From contig CAWJWP010000013.1 in the NCBI GenBank assembly GCA_963846495.1, forward strand, positions 186,001 through 250,000: 64,000 nucleotides of DNA. The letters are read 5' to 3'. A model generated the notes under the pieces. That model saw nothing but the letters and a program-made list of their open reading frames with translations, ran no database searches and had not been told where the DNA came from. Below, piece after piece: positions 29,627 to 41,580 of this stretch (its first letter is position 1; the number at the start of each line of letters is the position of its first letter). This DNA comes from DASYQD01 sp963846495 (GTDB lineage Bacteria; Acidobacteriota; Thermoanaerobaculia; Multivoradales; JAIOJS01). Position numbers and translations under genes: made by a program.

Positions 29627-30752
29627 ATGCGTGCCGCCGTCGAGCCGGACCCTGACGAGACCTTCGTCTCGCCGGCGCTCGCCGCCATCGAGCGCGAGCG
29701 CTACGTCGCCTACTCGATCCTGGCGCGCAACCTCCACTGGCTGGCCGCCGCGCTGGTGCTGCTCTACGCCGTGCTCCACCGCGGCGACCGCGTGCCGCTC
29801 TACCTGCTCGCCGGAGTGATGGTCGTCTACACGCTGGCGCTCCACTGGCCGCGGCTGGGCGCGGCGCTGACGACGGCCCGCGTCTCGTTCGAGGCGACTC
29901 TGGATCTGGCGTGGGTGACGGCGGTCGTCCTCCTCACCGAGCGGCGCGCGGAGCCCGCTCTACTTCCTCTACTACATGGGCCTGTTCACGACGCTGCCCT
30001 CGAGCGGACGCTGGCTCACCTACGCCAAGGCGGCAGCGATCACCGCGGCGACGGCGGCGATGACGGTGCTGTGGCCGGTGGTGCAAGCATCGAGCGGCAG
30101 CACTGGTGCATCGAACGTCGCGGGCCACGTCGCCGGCGATCTCGTCTGGCCGCTCGCCGGCTTGTGGCTGGTCGCTTACTTCGCCGCCGAGGCGGGATCC
30201 GTAGGCGCCCACCTCCACCAATCGCTGTTCCTCGCCGCGCACACCGACGAGCTCACCGGCCTGCCCAACATGCGCTACTTCACGACGGCAGCCGACCTGC
30301 GCGGCCAGCTCGGCCAGCCCTACACCATCGTCATGGCCGACGCCGACCACCTCAAGCGCGTCAACGACACCTACGGCCACGCGCAAGGCTCGCTGCTCAT
30401 CCAACGCGTCGCGGATGCGTTGCGCAGCGGCGCCCGCAGCGGCGACGACCTCTGCTCGCGGCTGGGCGGCGACGAGTTCATCGTGCGGCTCGCCGGCGCC
30501 TCCGCCGAAGGCGCGCTCGCCTACTGCCGGCGCGTGCACCGCCACTTGGAGGAGCACCCGCTGGTGCTCGACGAGGGCACTCGCGTGCCGATCTCGATCT
30601 CGCTCGGGCTGGCGTCGTTCCCCGCGCACGGCCGCAGCCTGTCGGAGGTCACCGCGCGGGCCGACCAGGCGCTCTACGAGAGCAAGCGCCAGGGCCGCGG
30701 CAGCGCCCACCTGTGGGCGGCGAGCGGGATCGGCATCCGCGCGCTGGCGTGA
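29627..30752 (+). CDS. Membrane-bound GGDEF diguanylate cyclase (frameshift near 29947)
   Basis: About 374 residues once joined. The amino-terminal half has several hydrophobic helices (NLHWLAAALVLLYAVLH, LYLLAGVMVVYTLAL, LAWVTAVVLLTE, SPLYFLYYMGLFTTLP, LVWPLAGLWLVAYFAAE), followed by a GGDEF domain: HTDELTGLPNMRYF, VMADADHLKRVNDTYGHAQG, an intact active site RLGGDEFIVRLAG, and ISISLGLASFPAHG. It should make cyclic di-GMP in response to an unidentified signal. Removing one G near 29947 joins VLLTERRA to SPLYFLYYMG. I see no clear RxxD inhibitory site in the expected spacing. Start ATG 29627 has no strong ribosome-binding site. Confidence 0.85.
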
Positions 30753-30852
30753 GCTGCGTTGCGCGTCTGCGTCGTCAGCGACGCAACACGCGCATCGACA
30801 CGAAGCGCAGGAACTAAGGCCATTGATGTGGCTGCAGTGTCGCCCAAAGGCG

Positions 30853-31536
30853 TCACAGCACGCGCAGGATCTCCTCGCGCTTGGCGCGGTACTCCTCGTC
30901 GGTGATCAGGTCGCGCCGCCGCATCTCCTCGAGATCGGCGAGACGATCGGCAGGCGAGCGCGCGGCCGCAGACTCGTCGTCGTCGACTCGCGCCGCCGTT
31001 GCTCGAGCAGCGCCGGTGCTCGCGTCGACCGTCGGCGCTCCGCCGCCCTGCGCCGCGGCGGCGGCCGCCATCATCGCCTTCTTGAACGCCATCGGCCGCG
31101 GCAGGTACTCGAGCCGGTTGATGCCGCTCTCGCTCGCCGTGATGATCTCGAGCGTGCCGTAGCCGAGCATGCGCCCGGGGATCGACTGCGTCAGCCGCAC
31201 GTCGTTGACCTTGGCGAGCCCGGAGTCGAGCGCCTGCTTGCGCAACACGCCCGCGACGCGGATCACGCGCCGATCGGTGACCAGGTAGACCTCCGTCACC
31301 CAGCGCACTAACGCGGGCAGCGCGACAACGACGGCGACGACGATCAGCGCCACGCCGATCCAAGCGCCGATGCCGGCCCCGGCCCAGCCGCCGAAGCCGT
31401 AGACCGACGCCATCACCGCGCCGAGCACGGCGAGCACGAGCGCGCTGCCGATCCAGCGCAGCAGCACCACCCAATGCCGCAGCGTGCGATGCATCACCGC
31501 CTCGCCCGGCGCCAGCAGCCGGTCGACGTAGCTCAT
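30853..31536 (-). CDS. Membrane bPH2-domain protein with C-terminal SHOCT motif
   Basis: 227 residues. Two adjacent membrane helices (VVLLRWIGSALVLAVLGAVM and IGAWIGVALIVVAVVVALPA) are followed by a bacterial PH domain of the YdbS/DUF304 type (VTEVYLVTDRRVIRVAGVL, DVRLTQSIPGRMLGYGTLEI), an alanine-rich linker, and a SHOCT helix pair (DRLADLEEMRRRDLITDEEY) at the end. Such proteins are membrane scaffolds of unknown detail. The ATG at 31534-31536 is chosen because it is the third in a ladder of ATGA-overlapping starts; the region upstream contains two mini-ORFs of 15 codons, described separately. Confidence 0.87.
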   Translation of the reverse strand: MSYVDRLLAPGEAVMHRTLRHWVVLLRWIGSALVLAVLGAVMASVYGFGGWAGAGIGAWIGVALIVVAVVVALPALVRWVTEVYLVTDRRVIRVAGVLRKQALDSGLAKVNDVRLTQSIPGRMLGYGTLEIITASESGINRLEYLPRPMAFKKAMMAAAAAAQGGGAPTVDASTGAARATAARVDDDESAAARSPADRLADLEEMRRRDLITDEEYRAKREEILRVL

Positions 31537-31580
31537 CGCTGTGCGTCGCCAAGCGCCAGCAGACAGCCGAAGTGGCTCAT
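31533..31580 (-). CDS. Leader mini-ORF 2 (15 codons)
   Basis: ATG AGC CAC opens a 15-codon frame encoding MSHFGCLLALGDAQR. Its TGA overlaps the ATG of the bPH2 gene by four bases. It resembles the gene's own amino terminus (MSYVDRLLAPGEAVM). It may be a translational-coupling leader; no peptide function is known. Confidence 0.45.
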   Translation of the reverse strand: MSHFGCLLALGDAQR

Positions 31581-31624
31581 CGCTGCGCCTCGCGAGGTAC
31601 GCGCCAGCCACCGAAGTAGCTCAT
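31577..31624 (-). CDS. Leader mini-ORF 1 (15 codons)
   Basis: A frame encoding MSYFGGWRVPREAQR, starting 19 bases after the stop of the VOC gene. Its TGA overlaps the ATG of mini-ORF 2. With mini-ORF 2 and the bPH2 start it forms three 44-base units in tandem. No clear ribosome-binding site precedes it, so it would depend on re-initiation after the VOC gene. Confidence 0.45.
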   Translation of the reverse strand: MSYFGGWRVPREAQR

Positions 31625-31643
31625 CGGACGTTCGCGATCGACG

Positions 31644-32303
31644 TCAGCCGCCGCTCTTCGTCGTCTCGTAGACGATGATGCGGAAGCCGTCGGGGTCCTT
31701 GGCGCTCACCTGCCGCCACCCCCACTGCATCGCCGTCGGCCCCTCGAAGTCGACGCCGCGCGCCCGCAGCCGCTCCGCCAACTTGTCGACCCCTTGCGTG
31801 CTCTCCGCGTAGATGCTGAGCCCGACGCCTTTCGTGCGATTGCGCCCCTTCCCCCAGTCGTCCTGCGAGAGGCCGATCATGCACGACCCGGCGACGAGCT
31901 CGACCCCGAGCAGCTTGCCGTTCTCCTCCCAGCGCTGCTTGACGTGGAACCCGAAGCCGTCGGCGTAGAACTTCAAGCTCGCTTCGACGTCGTCGGCGGT
32001 GAGGGCCACCGACTGGTTCTTGAGGCGTAGCGTCTCCGGTTGCTGGCGATCCTTGAACGCACGCTTCGGAGCGGTCGCGGCGGCCTTGGCGCGGGTGCTA
32101 CCAGCGCGCTTCGCGGCGGCCTTCGCGCGGGCCCCTGCCTTGGACGCGCGCTTGGCACCACTCTTCGCGGCCGCGCCGGCGCGGCTGGCGTTCTTCGTCT
32201 TCCCAGCTGCGCTCGACTTGGCCGCGGCCTTGGAGCCGCGGCTCGCCGGCTTCACCGTTGCTTTCTTGCTTCCACGCTGCTTTGCCTTCGCCTTCTTGGC
32301 CAT
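31644..32303 (-). CDS. VOC/glyoxalase-domain protein with histone-H1-like N-terminal tail
   Basis: 219 residues in two parts. Residues 1-85 are almost only Lys, Ala, Arg, Ser and Gly (MAKKAKAKQRGSKKATVKP and so on), resembling the basic tails of bacterial H1-like proteins and expected to bind nucleic acid or polyanions. Residues 90-219 are one vicinal-oxygen-chelate domain (NQSVALTADDVEASLKFYAD, LLGVELVAGSCMIGLSQDDW, AKDPDGFRIIVYET), of the type found in glyoxalase/bleomycin-resistance proteins; enzymatic activity is unproven. The ATG at 32301-32303 follows GGAGGG. The stop lies 19 bases before the mini-ORF ladder. Confidence 0.85.
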   Translation of the reverse strand: MAKKAKAKQRGSKKATVKPASRGSKAAAKSSAAGKTKNASRAGAAAKSGAKRASKAGARAKAAAKRAGSTRAKAAATAPKRAFKDRQQPETLRLKNQSVALTADDVEASLKFYADGFGFHVKQRWEENGKLLGVELVAGSCMIGLSQDDWGKGRNRTKGVGLSIYAESTQGVDKLAERLRARGVDFEGPTAMQWGWRQVSAKDPDGFRIIVYETTKSGG

Positions 32304-32348
32304 GGTCCCTCCATCCTTCGTCACGACGTCGACAGTCTATTCACACAC

Positions 32349-33194
32349 TCACAGCACCGGCACACCTGCGCGCCGCTTGCCGCGCGGAAACGCCGCATCG
32401 ATCTGTGCCACTTCCGCATCGGTGAGTCCGAGGTCAGCCGCGCGGGCGTTCTGCTCCACGTGCTCCGACGAGGCGCTCTTCGGGATCGCGAAGACGCCTT
32501 GCCGCAGCAGGAACGCTAGCGCTACCTGGCGCGGCGTTGCGCCGTGCGTGGCGGCCACCTCAGCGAGAACGCGGCCACCGCGACTCTCGGCGCGCACGAA
32601 ACCGCCCTCCCCGCCGAAGGGGCTATAGGCGACGACGGCGATCTCGTGCTGGCGGCTGAAGGGCAGCACGGCGTGCTCGATGGCGCGCTCCTGGAGGTGG
32701 TAGAGGACTTGGTTGCAGGCGCAGCGGCGCTCGCCGGCGACGGCGATGACCTCGGCCAGCTCGTTCTCGTCGAAGTTCGAGACGCCCCAGGAGTCGATCT
32801 TCCCTGCCGCGACGAGCTCCTCGAACGCGGCAATGGTGTCGGCGATCGGATGGCGGCCCGGCCAGTGCAGGAGGTAGCAGTCGAGCCGTTCCACGCGGAG
32901 GCGGCGCAGGCTGCGCTCGCAGGCAGCGACCGTTCCTCGCCGCGAGGCGTTGCTGGGCAGGACTTTGCTGACGAGAAAGACCTCGTCGCGGCGGGCGTGG
33001 ATCGCTTCGCCGACGATGCGCTCGACTTCGCCGTTGCCGTACATCTCGGCGGTGTCGACGTGGGTCATGCCGAGGTCGAGGCCGCGACGCAGGGCGGCGA
33101 TGGCGCGCGCGCGGTCGGCGCGCTCCAGGTTCCAGGTGCCCTGGCCGACGATCGAGACTTGGCGGCCCGTTGAGCCGAACGGCGCCGTCTGCAT
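32349..33194 (-). CDS. Aldo/keto reductase
   Basis: NADPH-dependent (beta/alpha)8 oxidoreductase of 281 residues. The catalytic tetrad is visible: Asp and Tyr in THVDTAEMYGNGE, Lys in FLVSKVLPSNAS, His in YLLHWPGRHP. The cofactor region is AIPKSASSEHVEQNARA. It is complete with no frame break. The stop lies 45 bases upstream of the VOC gene start and the start lies 18 bases downstream of otsB, all on the same strand, so it may be the third gene of an otsA-otsB-AKR transcript. Substrate unknown. Confidence 0.92.
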   Translation of the reverse strand: MQTAPFGSTGRQVSIVGQGTWNLERADRARAIAALRRGLDLGMTHVDTAEMYGNGEVERIVGEAIHARRDEVFLVSKVLPSNASRRGTVAACERSLRRLRVERLDCYLLHWPGRHPIADTIAAFEELVAAGKIDSWGVSNFDENELAEVIAVAGERRCACNQVLYHLQERAIEHAVLPFSRQHEIAVVAYSPFGGEGGFVRAESRGGRVLAEVAATHGATPRQVALAFLLRQGVFAIPKSASSEHVEQNARAADLGLTDAEVAQIDAAFPRGKRRAGVPVL

Positions 33195-33212
33195 CCGCCC
33201 CTCCCAGCGATC

Positions 33213-34094
33213 CTAGTGACGACCGCGCAGGCCGCCGAGACGTTGCAGCAGCTCGGCGACCTCGGCCTGCGAGGCTATCGTGAACGCCGCGCTCGTCGGT
33301 GCCGCGCCGCCGTCGCCGACGCGCACGGTCACCGCTGCTTCGCCGCAGTCCACGAGCGCGGCGAAGGCATCCTCGTCGGTCGTGTCGTCGCCGGCATAGA
33401 GCACGGTCTCGCCGCCGGCTTCGCGCAACAGCCGCCGCACCGCGACGCCCTTGTCGATGCCGGCCGGGCGCACTTCGACGACCTCCTTGCCGCCCATCAC
33501 GTCGAAACCCGGCACGTGCTGCGCCGCCGCGCGAAACTCTTCCGCTGCCGCTATGGCTTCGGGCCGCGGCGCTTGCCGCGTGTGAAGCACCAGACTCGCG
33601 CCCTTGTCCTCGATGCGCACACCGGCGTGCCGCGCCGCGATCGCCGTCGCCTCCGCGCGCAGCGGCGCGAGCGTCGCCGACGCGGCCTCGAGGTCGATCG
33701 TCGGCAGCACCTCGCCGTGCGGCGCCGCGATCTCGAGGCCGTGCAGGCCGACGAGCCAGAGCACGTCGCCGGGCACCAGGTCGCGCAGCTGCGCCACCGG
33801 CCTGCCGCTCACCACCGCCACCGACGTGCCGGCAGTCGCGGCGAGGCGAGCCAGCGCGTCTCGCGTCGCCTCGTCGGCGATCGCTTCCTCGGGCGTGGGA
33901 CGGATTGGCGTCAGCGTGCCGTCGTAGTCGAAAGCGGCGAGCAGCGTGCCGTGGGCGAGACGCGGCGCCAGCTCTTCCCACGCTTCCCACAGCGGCGCAG
34001 GGTGCGCTCGCTTCGACTTCGCGACGCTCGGCGCAGCCGCCTCGGTGCGACCAGCGCGCTCACCGCGCACGCTCGAGCTCGCCGGCGCCACCAT
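33213..34094 (-). CDS. otsB: Trehalose-6-phosphate phosphatase
   Basis: HAD-superfamily phosphatase that removes phosphate from trehalose 6-phosphate. Motif I is AAFDYDGTLTPI (nucleophile Asp), motif II VAVVSGRPVAQL, and motif IV YAGDDTTDEDAFAAL; GLHGLEIAAPHGE and KGVAVRRLL are typical of OtsB. 293 residues, intact. The first 35 residues are extra and basic. The ATG at 34094 lies 12 bases after the otsA stop, so otsA and otsB are co-transcribed. Confidence 0.93.
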   Translation of the reverse strand: MVAPASSSVRGERAGRTEAAAPSVAKSKRAHPAPLWEAWEELAPRLAHGTLLAAFDYDGTLTPIRPTPEEAIADEATRDALARLAATAGTSVAVVSGRPVAQLRDLVPGDVLWLVGLHGLEIAAPHGEVLPTIDLEAASATLAPLRAEATAIAARHAGVRIEDKGASLVLHTRQAPRPEAIAAAEEFRAAAQHVPGFDVMGGKEVVEVRPAGIDKGVAVRRLLREAGGETVLYAGDDTTDEDAFAALVDCGEAAVTVRVGDGGAAPTSAAFTIASQAEVAELLQRLGGLRGRH

Positions 34095-34106
34095 CGCGTC
34101 CGTTCC

Positions 34107-35864
34107 TCAATGGAGCGCGCCGGGCCGTCGCGCTGCTCGCCCGAGCGCGCGCTGGCGGCGCGCCGTCGCGCCGTCGCGAACACGGGTCTCCGATGGATGC
34201 TGCGCCGCCGCGGTCGCGATCTCGAGCGCCACGGCCGCGGGCTGTCCCGCTGCCGCCTCGTCCTCGCCGTCCTCGGCGTCCGTCTCCTCGTGGCCGTCCC
34301 CGAGCCCGACCTGCTCCTGCTCGAGCGCGGCCCGCAGGATCCTCTCCAGCCAACCGTGCACGTCGCAGGCGGCGACGCGCGCGAACAGCTTCCGCATGCG
34401 CTGCCGCTTCTCGTCGGGATCCATCGACAGCGCCCGCGCCAGCACTTCCGCGGTTTCGTGGATGGCGAACGGATTGATTTGCAGCGCGCCGTCGCCGAGC
34501 GTCTGTGCGGCGCCGGTGAGCTCCGACAGCACGAGCACGCCCTCGCCGTCCTCCTGGCAGGCGACGAACTCCATCGCCACCAGGTTCATGCCGTCGCGCA
34601 GCGGGTTGACGAGACAGACGTCGGCGGCGCGGTAGTAGGCGACCAGCTCCTCGCGCGGCACGCCGCGGTAGAGGTAGCGCACCGGCTGCCAGTTGGCGGT
34701 GCCGTGGCGGCCGTTGACGCGGCCCACCATCTCGTCGACCTTCTTCTTGAGCTCGCGGTAGTCGCGCACCTGCTCGCGACTCGGCACCGCGACCTGCAGG
34801 AACACCAGCCGCCGCCGCAGCTCGGGATGCGACTCCAGTAGCAGGTCGATGGCCTGCAAGCGCTCGAGGATGCCCTTGCTGTAGTCGAGGCGGTCGACAC
34901 CGAGCACCAGCTGCGCGCCGCCGAGCCCCTGGCGGATACTCGACACGCGCGCTGCGGCCTCGGCGCTGCGGGCGGTGGCGCGGAACTCCTCGACGTCGAT
35001 GCCGATCGGGAAGGCGCCGACGCGCACCTCGCGGCCCTCCCAGTGCACGACCTGCCGGTCGTAGTCGACGTCCGCTTCGAGCAGCCGCTCGCAGCAGCCG
35101 AGGAAGTCGCCAGCGTACTCGTCGGTGTGGAAGCCGACGAGGTCGGCGCCGAGCAGGCCGGCGAGCACCTGCCGCCGCCAGGGCAGCACGCGGAACACTT
35201 CCTCGGTGGGAAACGGGATGTGGAGGAAGAAGGCGATCGGCCCGTTGCCGCCGCCGCGGCGCCGCTCGCGGATCTTCTGCGGCAGCAGGCAGAAGTGGTA
35301 GTCGTGCACCCACACGACGTCGCGCGGCTGCGCCTCCTCCACCACCACGTCGGCGAAGCGTTCGTTGATGTGCTCGTACTGACGCCACTCCGCTTCGTCG
35401 AAGCGGCAGCGGTCGACGAAGTAGTGGCAGAGCGGCCAGAGCGCGCGGTTGGCGAAGCCGTAGTAGTAGCCCGCGACTTCCTTGTGGGTGAGCGGCACCT
35501 GGCGCAGCGTGAACTGCGGTCCCTCGGCGGGAACCTGGAAGCGCGCGGCGCGCGGCGCGGCGCCCTCGCGCGCCTCCGATTCCGGCTGCCAGGCGACCCA
35601 CACGCCGCCCGAGTCGCGCATCACCGGGTCGAGCGCGGTGACGAGGCCGCCGGTCGTGCGCTCGAAGCGGACGCCCTCCGGCGTGCGCTTGCGCACGTAG
35701 GGCTCACGGTTGGAGACGAGCAGGAGCCGCCGGTCGCCGAGCAGCTGGCGCGCGAGGCCGTCGTGGGCGCGAGGCACCGACGACACGGCCTGCTTGAAAA
35801 TCCTTCTCGCCTCCGCTTGTAAGTCTTCCACCCGGTGCGCTGTGTCCGGAAGCGACATGTCCAT
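34107..35864 (-). CDS. otsA: Alpha,alpha-trehalose-phosphate synthase (GT20)
   Basis: Retaining GT20 glycosyltransferase making trehalose 6-phosphate from a nucleotide glucose and glucose 6-phosphate. Key segments are LLLVSNREPYVRKRTPEG, TTGGLVTALDPVM, VVWVHDYHFCLLPQKIRE, FFLHIPFPTEEVFRVLPWR, VLGVDRLDYSKGILERLQA and NPLRDGMNLVAMEFVACQ. 585 residues from the ATG at 35864; the frame is open further up to 36020, but that part is low-complexity and would run into the glgE leader. There is an unusual acidic then arginine-rich C-terminal tail of about 70 residues beyond the catalytic domain. Divergent from glgE; upstream of otsB. Confidence 0.93.
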   Translation of the reverse strand: MDMSLPDTAHRVEDLQAEARRIFKQAVSSVPRAHDGLARQLLGDRRLLLVSNREPYVRKRTPEGVRFERTTGGLVTALDPVMRDSGGVWVAWQPESEAREGAAPRAARFQVPAEGPQFTLRQVPLTHKEVAGYYYGFANRALWPLCHYFVDRCRFDEAEWRQYEHINERFADVVVEEAQPRDVVWVHDYHFCLLPQKIRERRRGGGNGPIAFFLHIPFPTEEVFRVLPWRRQVLAGLLGADLVGFHTDEYAGDFLGCCERLLEADVDYDRQVVHWEGREVRVGAFPIGIDVEEFRATARSAEAAARVSSIRQGLGGAQLVLGVDRLDYSKGILERLQAIDLLLESHPELRRRLVFLQVAVPSREQVRDYRELKKKVDEMVGRVNGRHGTANWQPVRYLYRGVPREELVAYYRAADVCLVNPLRDGMNLVAMEFVACQEDGEGVLVLSELTGAAQTLGDGALQINPFAIHETAEVLARALSMDPDEKRQRMRKLFARVAACDVHGWLERILRAALEQEQVGLGDGHEETDAEDGEDEAAAGQPAAVALEIATAAAQHPSETRVRDGATARRQRALGRAARRPGALH

Positions 35865-35935
35865 CCCGTGGAAGTGCAAGAGTCGGGCCGCTCTTCGAGC
35901 AGCCTGGGCAAGCGATTCGCACCGTACGGCCGGCG

Positions 35936-38149
35936 ATGGCACGTTCCGCGAGCCCACACCCGGCGCCGTTGCGCCGATCGCCGCCTCCGACGCATCCGGT
36001 GGCGGTGTCTGCGACGACACAAGGCGAGACGCGAGCGCCGCACGCGCCGCCGCTCGCGGAGATCGACGACGGTCGCTGCCGCGTCGTCGTCGAATCGCTC
36101 TCGCCGTCGGTCGGCCGCGGCAGCTTCCCGGCCAAGCGCACGGTCGGCGAGCGCGTCGAGGCCGAGGCCGACGTGTTCACCGACGGGCACGATCTCGTCG
36201 CCTGCCGGCTGCTCTACCGGCCGCATGACGACGAAGATTGGCGCGAGGCGCCGATGGAGCCGCTCGGCAACGACCGCTTCCGCGGCACCTTCGCCGCGGA
36301 TCGGCTCGGTCCCTGGGAGCTCACCGTCGAAGGGTGGATCGACCACTTCGGCAGCTGGCGCCGCGACCTCGCCAAGCGTCACGCCGCGGGCACGGCGACG
36401 GAGGTCGACCTCGAGATCGGCGCCCAGCTCGTGCGCGAGGCCGCCGGGCGCGCCCGTGACGACGAATCGTCCGCAGCGTCCGACCCGTCATTGCGAGGAG
36501 CGCAGCGACGAAGCAATCTCGACGTCGAGATCGCCACGGGCGCTTCGCGCCCTCGCGATGACGATCACGGCGCTCTCGCCCGCTTCGCGCGCGACCTCGT
36601 GCGCGGCGCCCTCGCCGGCCGCGTCGCGCTCGCCCTCGATCCGCAGCTGCAGCGTCTCGTCGAGCGCTTCCCGGACCGCAGCCTCGCGACGCGCCCCGCG
36701 CCCGTGCCGCTGCTCGTCGACCCCGAGCAGGCGCGCTTCTCGAGCTGGTACGAGCTGTTCCCGCGCAGCGCCGCGGCCGAGCCCGGACGCCACGGCACCT
36801 TCCGCGACGTCGTCGCGCGCCTCGACTACGTCGCCGCGATGGGCTTCGACGTGCTCTACCTGCCGCCCATCCATCCCATCGGCCGCGTTCACCGCAAGGG
36901 GCGCAACAACGCCAAGACGGCCACCCCCGGCGACGTCGGCAGCCCGTGGGCGATCGGCAGCGCGGCCGGCGGCCACGACGCCATCGAGCCCGCCCTCGGC
37001 ACGCTCGACGACTTCCGCGCCCTCGTCGCCGAGGCGGAGCGGCGCGGCATCGAGATCGCGCTCGACCTCGCCTTCCAGTGCTCGCCCGACCACCCGTGGG
37101 TGAGCGAGCACCCGCAGTGGTTCCGCCACCGCCCCGACGGCACCATCCAGCACGCCGAGAACCCGCCCAAGAAGTACGAGGACATCGTCCCCTTCGACTT
37201 CGAGACATCCGACTGGCGCAACCTGTGGGCGGCGCTCGCCGGCGTCGTCGAGCACTGGGTGGCGCAGGGCGTGACCATCTTCCGCGTCGACAACCCGCAC
37301 ACCAAAGCGTTCCCGTTCTGGCGGTGGATGATCGCCGACGTGCGCGCGCGCCACCCCGAGGTGTTCTTCCTCGCCGAGGCGTTCACGCGGCCGAAGGTGA
37401 TGTACCGCCTCGCCAAGATCGGCTTCTCGCAGTCGTACAACTACTTCCCCTGGCGTACCGGCAAGGAGGAGCTCACGGCGTACTTGACCGAGGTGACGAA
37501 GCCGCCGGTGGCCGACTTCTTCCGCGCCAACCTGTGGGCCAACACGCCCGACATCCTGACCGAGCAGTTGCAGCACGGCGGCCGCGCCACCTTCGTGCAG
37601 CGGCTCGTCCTCGCCGCCACGCTGGGCGCGAGCTACGGCATCTACGGGCCGCCTTTCGAGCTGATGGAGGCGACGCCACGAGAAACCGGCAGCGAGGAGT
37701 ACCTCGACTCCGAGAAGTACCAGCTGCGTCACTGGGACCTGCGCGGCGAAGCGGCCGGCGGGCCACCGAGCCTCGCCGAGCTGATCGGCCGCGTCAACAA
37801 GATCCGCCGTGAGAACGCGGCGCTCCAGTACGACCGCACGCTGCGCTTCCATCCCGTCGACAACGAGGCGCTCCTCTGCTACAGCAAGGTGGCGCCCGAC
37901 GGGGACAACGCGATCGTCGTCGTCGTCAACCTCGACCCGGTGCACGCGCACGGCGGCTGGGTCGAGCTCGACCTCGCCGCGCTCGGCATCGACCGCGCCT
38001 TCCAGATGCACGACCTCCTCACCGACACTCGCGTCCTCTGGCACGCCGGGCGCAACTACGTGTCGCTCGACCCGCGCTCGGTGCCGGCGGCGATCTTCCG
38101 GCTCCGCCGCCGCGTGCGGAGCGAGGTCGATTTCGATTACTTCCTCTGA
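35936..38149 (+). CDS. glgE: Alpha-1,4-glucan:maltose-1-phosphate maltosyltransferase
   Basis: GH13_3 enzyme that transfers maltose from maltose 1-phosphate to the non-reducing end of an alpha-glucan. Nucleophile in TIFRVDNPHTKAFPFW, acid/base in VFFLAEAFTRPKVMYRL; also YLPPIHPIGRVHRKGRNN and PPKKYEDIVPFDFE, all typical of GlgE. 737 residues from ATG 35936; a GTG at 35999 is an alternative because the first 20 residues are low-complexity. A 78-bp inverted-repeat element (36486-36563) sits in frame and adds 26 residues in the N-domain/catalytic-domain junction. The treS-maltokinase gene begins 14 bases after the stop, which provides the maltose 1-phosphate substrate. It is divergent from otsA. 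Confidence 0.93.
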   Translation: MARSASPHPAPLRRSPPPTHPVAVSATTQGETRAPHAPPLAEIDDGRCRVVVESLSPSVGRGSFPAKRTVGERVEAEADVFTDGHDLVACRLLYRPHDDEDWREAPMEPLGNDRFRGTFAADRLGPWELTVEGWIDHFGSWRRDLAKRHAAGTATEVDLEIGAQLVREAAGRARDDESSAASDPSLRGAQRRSNLDVEIATGASRPRDDDHGALARFARDLVRGALAGRVALALDPQLQRLVERFPDRSLATRPAPVPLLVDPEQARFSSWYELFPRSAAAEPGRHGTFRDVVARLDYVAAMGFDVLYLPPIHPIGRVHRKGRNNAKTATPGDVGSPWAIGSAAGGHDAIEPALGTLDDFRALVAEAERRGIEIALDLAFQCSPDHPWVSEHPQWFRHRPDGTIQHAENPPKKYEDIVPFDFETSDWRNLWAALAGVVEHWVAQGVTIFRVDNPHTKAFPFWRWMIADVRARHPEVFFLAEAFTRPKVMYRLAKIGFSQSYNYFPWRTGKEELTAYLTEVTKPPVADFFRANLWANTPDILTEQLQHGGRATFVQRLVLAATLGASYGIYGPPFELMEATPRETGSEEYLDSEKYQLRHWDLRGEAAGGPPSLAELIGRVNKIRRENAALQYDRTLRFHPVDNEALLCYSKVAPDGDNAIVVVVNLDPVHAHGGWVELDLAALGIDRAFQMHDLLTDTRVLWHAGRNYVSLDPRSVPAAIFRLRRRVRSEVDFDYFL
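36486..36563 (+). mobile_element. MITE/REP-like 78-bp element inserted in frame in glgE
   Basis: The ends are near-perfect inverted repeats: CGTCATTGCGAGG at the left and CCTCGCGATGACG at the right match at 12 of 13 positions. The left arm continues AGCGCAGCGACGAAGCAATC, closely resembling a non-coding dispersed repeat known from many bacterial genomes. The length is exactly 26 codons with no stop in the glgE frame, encoding SLRGAQRRSNLDVEIATGAS and flanking residues. Confidence 0.7.
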
Positions 38150-38163
38150 GGGCCCCAGACGCG

Positions 38164-41559
<3,396 letters not shown>

Positions 41560-41580
<21 letters not shown>

